A stretch of 64,000 nt of DNA from Viscum album (taxonomy: Eukaryota; Streptophyta; Magnoliopsida; Santalales; Viscaceae): positions 535,838,394 to 535,902,393 of the forward strand of contig OY728143.1 of NCBI GenBank assembly GCA_963277665.1. The letters run 5' to 3'. Under the pieces are notes generated by a model, which saw only the letters and a program-made list of their open reading frames with translations, made no database searches and had not been told where the DNA came from. Positions 1-11,200 of this stretch are shown here, piece after piece; position 1 is the stretch's first letter; each line of letters opens with the position of its first letter. The position numbers and the translations under genes are program-made.

Positions 1-547
1 TTTGCTAACCTTTTGTTTGAGACAGATGGAATGACCCGTCATTCTATCACAAGATCTGCTAACACTTCACGAATAACAAATTCAACTTCATTTATTTAAG
101 AGATGAAGTGGAAATTGTTAAAGGCACGAACAATAGCGAGATTGTACCAAAATAAAGTAAGTATTGAAATTCTTTAACTTTAGGGAAATGATCTTGAAAA
201 CCAAAAATGTTGTCCTAGTGATCTTATATCTGATGAATCAGATGGTACCTTAGATCGTCACAAATTTATGGCTTTGTGATTGTTGGCTTTTCCATAGCCT
301 TGTTCTCTACCACTCTCCATCAGAACATGATGGTTAGATTTCTCTTCCATATCCATATTTTCATCGATGTGGAAACCCAGTGAATAGTTTATTTGGGTAA
401 TCGTTAAATTTCATACTTTAGTTTTTAAAGCCAAGTTTTGGTATTCCTTTTTACGATGCGGGTTTCAATCAAAGAAACTTTCAAATAGTAAACAATTTAT
501 AACCCCGGCGAATTTCGAGGGCGAAATTCATTTTAAGGGGGGTAGAA
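1..547 (+). mobile_element. Ty3/gypsy element A, 3' end of internal region
   Basis: This is the extreme 3' end of the internal region of an LTR retrotransposon whose body lies to the left of the window. The recognisable part is the last 50 bases: an AATTTCGAGG-GCGAAATTC motif, then a purine-rich tract and then TGTAACA. That arrangement is familiar from the 3' ends of plant Ty3/gypsy elements of the Del/Tekay type, where it follows integrase. I could not read a convincing integrase tail in the first 480 bases, which contain stops in all frames. The assignment therefore rests on the polypurine tract and on the LTR that follows. Element class is known-family inference; the precise clade is a guess. 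Confidence 0.75.
535..547 (+). promoter_or_regulatory. polypurine tract of element A
   Basis: AAGGGGGGTAGAA directly abuts the TGTAACA start of the LTR. In LTR retrotransposons this tract primes plus-strand DNA synthesis. Its position immediately before the LTR fixes the LTR's 5' boundary and its orientation. Confidence 0.85.
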
Positions 548-2388
548 TGTAACAGCCCGAGATTTTATGAAAAATATTCTTTTTTATTTCACTAATGTCT
601 TGTGTTGTACGCTACACCAAAAGGAGCTTGCACAACACGCATCCTTGACTTTCCTTGCATTACACGCAATCACAACCTTCCTCGATAGCGTGTGTAGTAC
701 GCAATACTGAGTTTCACTAAACAACGATATTCTATTAAAATATTATTAAAACAAGTCGTTATGAATAGTAATAACCACTTTTTGAAATTCTGTAAATCTT
801 ATTTTTCAAAATGAACTTCATTTTTGGATTCGGAGTAACGAATTTAGCCTAAGGTGAAATTTTGGTACTTTTCAGATAACTTTCATATTCTGATGAATAG
901 TGAAAATTACTAAATTATAATTAAAAACAACATTTTTTAATCGAAATAATTAATAGTGAAAAAACATTAATTTGAGTGGTTTTAAAATATATTTAGAATA
1001 TATTTTTACAATTTAATACAATTTTGGTCATTGGATGTAATTTCACATTTAAACCAGACATAAACAAGTGTCAATCTTTTGATAGATATTGTTTCTTAAA
1101 AACACGCTATTTGTTTTAACAGCGGGATTTAATTATAAAATTAATTAATGCAACATCTATGTTATGAATATGGTAAAATAGACTTCATTTTTGAATTCGG
1201 AATATGAAATATAGCTTAGGATGAAATTTTGGCATTGTTCTGAAAAACATCAATTTTTGATGAATAGTGAAACTACTAAGTGGTAGGTTAAAAACTGAAT
1301 TTTGCATAAAACTTAATTTTACCACTTCTGTGAATGGAATTTCGAAAATCCGACAGACAAGGTTAATATCAAGGACTAAAATGTGGTTCAATGAGATGAA
1401 AATAATTTTTGGTGAATAGTAACTTTTTACTTTTTTTTACCACGGTTAATAGTAAATAGGGTAACTAAGGGTAAATATGATATTACTATTACCCTAAAAC
1501 ATGTCCTAATTCTATTGGATAAGTGTAATTCGGCCAAAAACAACCTTATGAATATAATATGACCATTTAGGCCCACTTGGATTAGATTAGGACATTTATT
1601 ATTATTTAATTCAAAGAAGAGTTAAAAGAGTTAAAATCAAAGTTTATTTACTAAAACATTTTTAATATGGGGTTATACATAAGATAAATTCGACTATAAA
1701 TATTAATTAGAAAACTAAAAAGATTTCCTACATAATCATATTTTATTTATAATTTTTAGACTTTAAATAAATTAATTTATTTATGACACAACGATGATGC
1801 AGTAATTACCCTTTTAAGGAAATATTAACATAATTGATGTTATAAATGCTCAAATGATGTCATTTAAGACTTTTTATGAATTAAACTAATTTTCTAGGTT
1901 ACTATGATGTATTAGTGTTAATTTAATCAACTTGGTTCGAACATATAATTCTGTTATGACTTTCAAAAAAATCATATATCAAATAGTGTCAAAATTGACA
2001 CAAAATAGTTTTTAAATCAAATATTATATTATTAATTGTTATTTTATTCCTAAAAATCTAAGGATCGGCCAAATGACTTAGATAAGGATATATATATTAA
2101 TAATAAACAATTTGGGGTTCGTTTGGCATGTTATAGTAAGTGTATTAACCATATAGTGAAAGAAAACAAAAAGACACGGTAAAAGTTAAATTATTTAACT
2201 TAGAGTTAAATCTAATTGATAAGGTTAAAATAATAACCTAAACTTGTATAAATCCTATTGGTTGATAGGATTTCGACCCATCCCCACTTTAGCTTCGAAA
2301 TAAGACCATTTGGAACCATTATAAGCCGATTTTGACATTAATATAAAATAATATTTTGAGGTATTCCTAAGGTGCCCCTCTCCTCCCT

Positions 2389-2397
2389 TATAAAAGG
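2389..2397 (+). promoter_or_regulatory. TATA box of LTR A
   Basis: TATAAAAGG lies in a C/T-rich context and is preserved as TATAAAAAGG in the solo LTR. It predicts a transcription start roughly 30 bases downstream, near 2420-2430. The remaining 2.3 kb of the LTR would then be transcribed leader (R-U5). Confidence 0.7.
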
Positions 2398-2731
2398 ACA
2401 CCTCCTCCCCCTCCTCCTCACACCAATTTGAGCACCCAAGCTCGGCCAACCCCTGCCAAAATATCTTCTCCACTTCCCTAGAAACATCCTAGAGGTTCTG
2501 GTCTTCCTCAAAGACCAATTTTAGTGCCCTAAGAGGAGGTCTCAAAGAGGCGCTTCAAAGAAGAGGTAATTACCGTTACCAATTCTTTCATCTTTATTTC
2601 TTCTTCCACTTATTCTTCTTAGGTTGTTTCATTATCAAGTAATAACATCAGTATCACTCATATACTGATATGTTATTATAATTATGAAACAACCCTATTT
2701 CACCATCTATCCATCCTACGGAAAAAGAAAT

Positions 2732-2776
2732 CACCGCGCGTGCGTACGTACGGAATACCGTCTCCACGCCGTGGTG
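2732..2776 (+). repeat. LTR A hairpin I around the CGTACGTACGG core
   Basis: The arms CACCGCGCGTG and CACGCCGTGGTG can pair imperfectly around a loop containing CGTACGTACGG and TACCGTCTC. It is the first of three copies in this LTR. Confidence 0.7.
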
Positions 2777-2918
2777 TAATCTATTTTCCACCACCACCTT
2801 ACATGGATGGGTATAATGGTGTAAAGAATAACTATACATTGTTATTACAACATCATATTGATTCTGATATATTGTATAATCCACTCCAATTCAGTTCAAT
2901 ATTTATGGAAATGATATC

Positions 2919-2961
2919 ATCGCTCGTGCGTACGTACGGACTACCGTCTCCACGACGCGAT
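2919..2961 (+). repeat. LTR A hairpin II around the CGTACGTACGG core
   Basis: The arms ATCGCTCGTG and CACGACGCGAT flank the core CGTACGTACGG-ACTACCGTCTC. This is the best-preserved of the three sites across all LTR copies in the window. Confidence 0.75.
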
Positions 2962-3117
2962 TAGATTCATTCTCCATGTTAACCATTTAAGAATGATTAT
3001 AAAGTATATATAAGAAATAATAATGAAATATATGACATTATAAAGTTACTGTATTTATGTATATATATATATATGTATTTCATCTACTTACTTCCATTTC
3101 AAGACAATAAGGAAAGT

Positions 3118-3169
3118 AAAACAGCGTTCATGCGTACGTACGGACTACCGTCTCCATGAACGGTGTTTT
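3118..3169 (+). repeat. LTR A hairpin III around the CGTACGTACGG core
   Basis: The arms AAAACAGCGTTCATG and CATGAACGGTGTTTT contain a perfect 7-bp GTTCATG/CATGAAC stem. In the B-family LTRs the corresponding arms are ATTTATG/CATAAAT, so pairing is kept although bases changed. Confidence 0.75.
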
Positions 3170-3461
3170 TCATTTTATTTATCTATCTATTATATATATA
3201 TATATATACTGAATATATATGACATATAAATCATATTTTATATTCTGGAAGTAAGTAAATCATGATATAAGTAATAATTATGTCAAGAACAACAAGTCAA
3301 AACACCTACGATAAATGAAACGATTTTACCCAAAACGCTTCTTTAACATGGAATTTACAAAAGAACGGGTAATATAATGTCATAAGTGAACCATATATGA
3401 TATCATAACAATGAATATGATTCTGGAATAAGTCAATAACATGATTTAAATCATTATACAG

Positions 3462-3497
3462 GAGGTTCGGACACTTACAAAGCAAGTCGGACATAAG
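3462..3497 (+). other. micro-exon-like segment in LTR A (36 nt)
   Basis: The segment is preceded by TTATACAG (acceptor-like) and followed by GTAAGGG after AAG, a near-consensus plant donor. The same arrangement and almost the same length occur in the solo LTR and in all three B LTRs. An exon role is inferred; no transcript evidence is available. Confidence 0.45.
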
Positions 3498-4747
3498 GTA
3501 AGGGAAATATCACAATCTCATTTTTATCCGAGATTGTTTATTCGTAAGTATTTACTGGGGTGTATTTTATCATCCACATCCATGTTTCATCAATATGTAA
3601 TATTATTTCCATCCACCTACAATTGTTTAAATCCATTTTTACCCTTCGGTGAGTTTTTAGTAATATGTATGAAAGGAATCTTTTGTCGTACGAGGTACTT
3701 TTTGACTTTTCCGACAAAAGTACGAAGAATGTTTTTTTAACTTATATGGCTTGAATGGATTTTTAAAACATTATTTCCAAGAAGCTTACTTTACAAGTTT
3801 TCAAGTTTATTTTTAATAAACTTCTTTTATTTTAAAGTTGTATGACATGTTATGAAAGGAAAAATGTTTTTGAAGTAGAAAGGATATTTTCCTCAAGAAT
3901 GGAGTTCAAGTATTTTATAAAAATTATTTTCCATCTAAGATAATAAAAGGGTTCTGTTTTTATCCCTATTATTACATGGATTTGATTATGTTGTGATGGA
4001 AATATTTTTATGAATTCCTTTATCTTATATGAATTGTTTTATGATGTCATGTTATTTAAGAATCCAATTTTTATTACGTGGATTACGCTATGATGTATGG
4101 TTTATGATTATGTGGCACACATAAGAAAGGATTCATTATAAGATGGGTGGGACCTATATCTCCCTCCAATGCATTGGGTAAAGATTTTATATATCATGAG
4201 ATAGACATGGCTGGAACGGAAGGTTATTTCGGTTTAGTGATACAAGACTGAAATGAGGAGTGAACTCGGTTCAGAAAGGGACTTTGTCCACTAAGATAGT
4301 CTTGGCAATGAGTCATGACTAACAAGAAATGATTTTCCATGATTATGTGTGCATTCCACAAAGTTTCAAGTTTCATGTTATGATTATGGGGATCTCATTT
4401 TCACTTCTATGATTTGTTCCATGTTAAGATATTATGATCTCTTTTGCAGGTTATGATTTTCAAAAAGATATGATATGATTTTTATTTCTTTTGTATACCC
4501 TTACTGAGCATTTGAGCTCACCCTTTTATGTTTTCTTTTCCCCAGGATATAAAGAAAGGTTTTAGGTAAAAAAAAGGAAGATCTTTATGGGAGATTTTGA
4601 AGATCTTTCAACACGATTAGAAGATTATATTCCGAGTTTCCAAAGACACTAAACTATTACGATCCTTGTGTATGTGTTTTTGTTATGTACTAAGTATTCC
4701 GCAAAAGTAATGTAATGTCCATGTACGTCAAGCTTCTGGTCTCTACA

Positions 4748-5290
4748 CAATGACAGGGGAACGTGAAATTTGAAGGGATTGCGCACAATTGGTAGGGGTG
4801 AGTGTAATGGAAGGGATTGTTCACAATTGGTTGTCTTGCTCGCAATGGAAGGGATTGTGTGAATGGGGGTGGACCTCAGATGGATTGGAATTTATTCGAA
4901 GCCATGGGGATCTCACGTGAAGGCGGACCCCGGGGTGACCTGGCACGAAAAGAACCATACCTAAAGGCCATCTTTATGCACACGGAAGTCAAATTTTGTG
5001 CACGAGAACCGGTTCAGATTCTTACTCCCTGAAGTGGAAGGGGGTCGCCTTCTATTTATAGGTTCCCAGGGGTGTAGAAAAAAGGTCAGCACGTAAAAAT
5101 TGTGCGGTGTAGGTAGCCGTGCGAAAAGTTGACTGCGCGCATCGAGGCGTGAAATATTTCGTGCCCAAGCCAAAGGATTTTCGTGAATCCCGAAACTTTC
5201 TTCGTGGGGTATAATTTTTTCACATTACTATGAATTTATTTCATGCCGCCCCTCCCGGCCCTCGGGATAGGGTCCCCATGTCTGAATATA
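4748..5290. other. GC-richer promoter-like patch flanking element A
   Basis: The base composition differs sharply from both neighbours. Three imperfect copies of GGAAGGGATTGTGCACAATTGG occur near 4768-4865. A TATA-like CTATTTATAGG lies at 5052-5062, followed by a G-rich stretch and CpG-containing sequence, and the patch ends in a C/G-rich run near 5245-5275. This looks like the remnant of an LTR promoter from an unrelated retroelement, but no partner copy, PBS or termini are visible, so it is left unclassified. The two opposite-strand short frames here (71 and 70 codons) overlap and show no recognisable motif. Confidence 0.35.
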
Positions 5291-8200
5291 GATTTTATTT
5301 GTCATTTTGAAACCTTTTTTAGCACTTGAGAACTTTTTGGCATCTAGAATAACCTAATAATAATTTTTATAATTGAAAATGATTATGGATTCATAATTCA
5401 GAAACATGAATAAAGAGAGTTTTATAAAAAAGTATAGTAGCAAAAAGGTTTTTTTGTATATTTTAACATTATGTATTATAGAATGGTTGCTTGTTTAACG
5501 GAGTTATAATACATTATTTTAGAGAAGTTCCATAATGTGTTGGGAGAATAATCATTGGATGGAATTCCTGTAGGATTGAAAAGGATTCATTATGAATCCA
5601 TATGTATATTAATTTTACTAAAATATTATTTAAATATGTGTATTCATGTGTACTTGGTGTTGAACTTAGAGTGTCATTAAAATGGTGTGATTTATTGTGT
5701 GATGAAAAAAATTTGATGGAGAATTTTTGATATCATTGAAGATGGGATTATTATGGAAGTACATATATGATTTAAAGAAGAGTAGAATAATCATCATGGA
5801 AATGATATAAAGATACAACGTTGTTAGATATTAGATATTGAAATATAAATTTCATTGGAGTAAAGTCAAGAAGGATGAAAATAGCATTTTGTTGACATGA
5901 TGAAGACCATACCATAGAGACCTAGGTTACACCGTGGAACTTGTGTGCCTAAAATTGGGTTGTATGCCTATTTAAAGGTTTCCCACTGGTAATGAATTAC
6001 CTAAGTCACAAGTGAATCATTAAAAATTATCTTTACCATGAAGTAAAAAACCCCACCACAAGAGATAGACAGGTGAATTTAAATCACACTGATGATTTGA
6101 AAATATCTTCACTATAGACTAAGGAAACACCATAGTTAGGATGTCTTCCATGAAAAATAATGGGATTATATAATAAAGGATTTATATTTGGAAGTAATTA
6201 TAGAAATGTTCTCACCAAATTTATAGGATGTTACACCATGGAGGGCCTCTAACCCACAACCAGTCAAGTAAAAAAGTGTTATACACCTTAATGGGACATG
6301 ATACCCTTTAAAGGAAGATCAAACATGATTTGATAGTTTTTGTAAAATAAATAAGTCTCAAACTACAATACAAGATCTATACTACATTTCATTAACGATT
6401 ATGAGAATAATTATAGGAAATCAATTGGTTATGCAAAATAATATGGTGTCACAAGTTAAATCCTAAAAATTGGCTTGTTTGAATAATAGTGAATATAGGG
6501 AATTATCTACAGAGTCTTGAAGTTATTATAATATCTAAAATATACCATTTTGAATTTATATGGTTGATATCAATTGGAAAAAATCTAAAGGATGAATTTT
6601 AAGTGGGAGAAGTATGAAGTTATGAATTATTTTAATGTTAAATTTGAAATTAAAAAAATAGCTAGATATATGGAGATCTAAAATATAGAATTGAGTGATA
6701 AATAATACATAAAATAAAAAATGAAAAAATAAAATATAGAAGAGTAAATTTAATGTCCCATGAAAATAAATGGGATTGTGTGTTCCTAGAGTGGAGAAAT
6801 TGGTCACAAAAAAATGTTATTATAGAAGATTGATATAGAAAAAGATAAATATTTATAATGTAATGATTATCATTGAATATTATATTTGTAAAAGGTAAGA
6901 ATTTTTTTGAATATTATTGGAAGGTACAAATTAATTATAACTAGATTTTCTACAGTAATGCATTTTACCAAATATCATTTTTGATGTGGAAGATGGTTTT
7001 TTCATGTCTGAAAGTTTATTTTTGATAGAGATAAAGTGTTATATACATGTATAGAGAGTAGATTTTATGATTTTTAAAGACTTCCCTAGTAAATTATATA
7101 AATGGAAGATAGAATAATCTATATAATATTTCCATTTATAGGAATATTGTTGATAGTTTTTTTTATAGTTGTATAAATTAATATTGATGAATCAATGACT
7201 CTATTATACTTATAATGAGTTGTTTAAATATAGAATAGAATTGGAAGCAACGTTTCAAGTTCCTTGGAGCACCAATAATAATAGAATATGATACATATTT
7301 CAATTACTATTATTGTATGGACTTTTATATCCTCTCTTAGATGTTTTCATAATGAATTTTACAACATTTTTTTTAGAATTAAATTATATTTCAAAAATAT
7401 AATATTTATGGATTATTCATGAATAAATAGTCTATAAAAGGAGTGCTTTTACTATGATAAATAATTAATTTTGTGATCTTATTACAAATAGAGTTCTTAT
7501 TAAGTGTATAGTGTGTGTATAAAATAGAAAAATCAGTCATGTGATCATAAAATACAAGTTTCTATTTACATTTACTATTAAAATCATAGAGAATGTTGAT
7601 ATACAATCGCATTACGGTTTTCTAGATAGCTTCTCGTATAATTTTATAGATTCATATATTATTCAAGAACTAGGTTAAAGATAATATTTCATTTATATTG
7701 GGTACTTTTAATTTTAATCTAATACCCTTTTGGAGGTGTATTACACCAACAACTATCCAAAGGTATATGATAATTACCATTTCTATTTTTGTCAAGGAAT
7801 TCATGGAATCATTAATTTTACACTTCAAAGAATAAAATTTTTTTTTAGAGAATTAAATCAAATTTAAAAAAAATCATTGGGATTAATATTTAGAAAACCC
7901 ATGTTCTAAATTTTCAAAATTACCACATTAATTTTGAGAATAAAATTATGATAGGACATGTGGTGTTTTGAAATGGGATTCAAGTTTACATGTATATAGA
8001 GGATGTTATCTTATCATTTTATTATGTTATGATAGTGAAATATATTATATCATTTTATATCTAGGATTTTTTATATATATTATCGATCCATAATTTCACA
8101 ATTTGTTGCTTCTAATTTTTCACGATTACTCTAAAAAGAACCGCCATTTTTTATTAGAGTCATTAAATAGGGTTTAATGAGATAAAACAGAAAAATGCAT

Positions 8201-11200
8201 CCCTAAAATAATAAAAAACTATGATTATATCTGGCCTTTTAATTTATGACCAATTCATATAATGAATTCCAAGTTTTTTGTTATGTAAAGGAGTGTAAAA
8301 TAAATTTAATGTCATGTATCAAAGAACCCCATATTCTACATCATCTTTTAAAATAAAAACAATGAATGAATTTTTGTTCATTTTATTTTCTATAGTGAAA
8401 TCATGGAGTTACCTATTAGCCTCCAAAATTATTATATTATGATTGATAATTAGAATTTTTTACTATAAAGGAATAAATTGACAGAACCAAAATTCGAAGT
8501 GGGTTTAAAGTTTTTTGTAATGAGGGTGTCTCAAGGTATAATATCATAAAAATACAAAGGGAGATTATCAAAGCATGAATAGGTGGTAAGAATAACATAT
8601 TCTTAGAGGAAAAAATCATCTTCCATGTTCCCCTTTTTCCATTTTTTACAAGCTCTAACGACATATTTAATAGACCGGTGGGAGGGGAAGGACACAACAA
8701 GGTATGAAAGCAAAATATTAATCTAAATGGATCATATATAATGTGATTTTATTTAGTTTTCATAAATTTTTACCATTAATCATATCTTGGTCTACAAAAA
8801 TTATTATATTCACATATCACTATACCATTATAATTCCTATATGGAATCATAAGGCATAAAATTGGAATACTTAGATTGATTTTTCATATTCAGTAATTTG
8901 ATGTTGAGATTAGTAATATTTGAGGTTTTTAGAAGTTTGTATCAAGAAATTTAATTAAATTACACTATATTCTAGGAAATGAAAATTTTATCTGGATACC
9001 CATTAAGGATAAATTTCATGATAAAAAATTATATGCTACTATTTAGAGTAAAAACCCATATTTTCCAAACATTGTGAACTATTTGTGATCCAATTAAATA
9101 CCTCATTTTTTATCAATGAATTAGGATAAAAAATTATTTAATGTGTCTAGGAAATATATATGGGATAACCCATGAATATTGAACCTAGAGAGTGATTAAA
9201 TCATTAGTATGTGTGTAACTCAAATTCTTAGAGTTTAAAAATTCATCCAAACATTTCTTTCACACTCAATTTTAGACATAAAGGATAGAAAAAATATACT
9301 AAAATTGAATTTATTTTTGACTTCTATTTCTAAATAAAACTACTATTTTATAGGGAAATATAGAGAGTTTTAATTTCAAGGGTACATTTATATGAGAAAT
9401 GAGATTCCATAATAGCATTCATCGATCTATAATTTTTTTTATGTGTGGGTTATGGAGTTCATTTTTCATTTACCAATATTTTTGGGTATCTCCGTATATT
9501 AGTTATTATTTAATTTCTATGTATGTTGGTATAATTAAATCCAACTAGAACTGATGATTTTAATTTTCTAGTAATTTTATATAGAATTAGACTATTTATT
9601 ATATTTATATTACCCATCCTGATTTAAATTAATCAAGATAAAAATTTCTATAATAGGAATTTATAAGAAGGCTTCAAATAATATATAGTTATCTATAACA
9701 TTTCAATACCTTATCTCTCTCAAAAAATTGAATATATGAAGTTTCATATGAGAAAATTAAACCCATTTTACAAAAATGTGGTCAATCTAAAGATAAATAA
9801 TCATATCCAATGATCTTATGATACATATTTTACATATATAAAAGCTTAAAATATTATAATTTGGTTTTCACCTTATGTTTAAGTGTGTGGGAAATCCTAC
9901 GACCTTTCTATAGATTGAAAAACATTAAACATTTTAGGTTGTAAAACACTGTCAAAATAAATTTTTAGATATTGAAAAATTCATAAAAAATTTATTAAAA
10001 TATAAAGTTATCATGATTCATAAATTTATAATTCTATGTTATACCGAGAGAGTAACAAAAAAATCATTATAATATGATCTTGTATTATAAGTTCAATATT
10101 ATAGAAATGGTTCTGGAATAGAATTGTAAATTAATTATCCATCCTTGTAAATTTCATTTTAAGTGGTATAAACCATTTATATAGTCCAGACCATTATCTT
10201 ATCAATTTTTATTGTCCCTAAATATTGATTTTTATTTTTTATTTCCTCATTGTTTCCTGATCCAATGATGTTTTTTCTCCCCTGGAATTTGAATTTGTGT
10301 GGATCCAAGTCATGGATCGAATTTCTAGCTCATGGTCAACCTATATCCCATATTTAGAATTTTGATAAGGCCCTTTTATTGGATATTATATCTTATAGTC
10401 GAATTATTCTACCTCTAGGTCCCCATTATTTCTTGTTTTATGGTTATCCACCATAGGTTCATCAACATTGGTGGCATGACTCGAATGGTACTTTGATAAG
10501 GAGGGATCTGGAGGGGGCCTCAAAAAACTATGTTCCAACATTTTTTCACATAGTGTGTCTGATTTCTATGGTGGTTTCTTGTCTATGGATGTTCTTTTAC
10601 TCAAGGTGGATGAGGGTTCCTTTATATGAGTTTATCCTGGTGTTTTTTAGATGGTGGACTATTGTATATATCTTTTATAGTGTTCTTAAAAGAGTATATT
10701 AGTGGTTTCACAGTGTCATATTCTCAAAGGGTGGGGGTGATGAATGTATGTTTCATCTTCAATTCACTATGTGGAAGTTTTGAATTAAAAATTTAGTGGT
10801 ATGGATTTTTGTGGAATCCCTAATCCACTTTAAACACTAATCTTGTCACATATTCTATCCTCCTCTCCAAATTATGTCTGGAGTGACAATGATCAGAAAG
10901 TTTTGGGATGTGTTATTCAAATGACCGATGATTATATATGATTCATTTCATTCATGGCTTCATCCCTTACTTTGGAATAATTTGGTATAATGGATATGTG
11001 TTTTGAATGGTCATCAATGATAGTTTGGCTAACAATAACATCATCCAGTAATGGAGAGAAATATTTGATGGTTAGATAGTTCTTGTTGGGTGATGATTAT
11101 GTGGGTAAGGTTATAGATTATTTGTTCTAGTCTAAAATAGGTTACAATGGATTGAATCTAGTTTAGTTCGACGATGATATTGACCTTGGTTGTCATCATG

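Larger units (their letters stand above)
548..4747 (+). repeat. 3' LTR of element A, about 4.2 kb
   Basis: The LTR starts TGTAACAGCCCGAGATTTTA and ends CTCTACA. The boundaries are confirmed by the minus-strand solo LTR at 36497-40526, which has the same two termini and a target duplication. The length is unusually large for a plant LTR. Seen inside: an AT-rich first 2.3 kb containing a diverged direct repeat (around 830-930 and 1183-1275, sharing GATGAATAGTGAAA); a TATA box at 2389; a splice-donor-like AGAG|GTAAT at 2566; three related hairpins; a micro-exon-like segment at 3462-3497; and an acceptor-like pyrimidine tract ending CCCCAG at 4545. No PBS follows it, as expected for a 3' LTR. The next five bases, CAATG, would be the target duplication, but the other copy is outside the window. 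Confidence 0.9.

Noticed and set aside
2654..2964. Overlapping frames on both strands across hairpins I and II containing RTYGxPSPRR
   Set aside because: The repeated peptide is just the translated hairpin core. The frames are short and not kept in other LTRs.
10493..10702. 69-codon frame in the less AT-rich part of the left flank
   Set aside because: No family motif and no start or stop context beyond chance. The surrounding 1 kb has stops in all frames.
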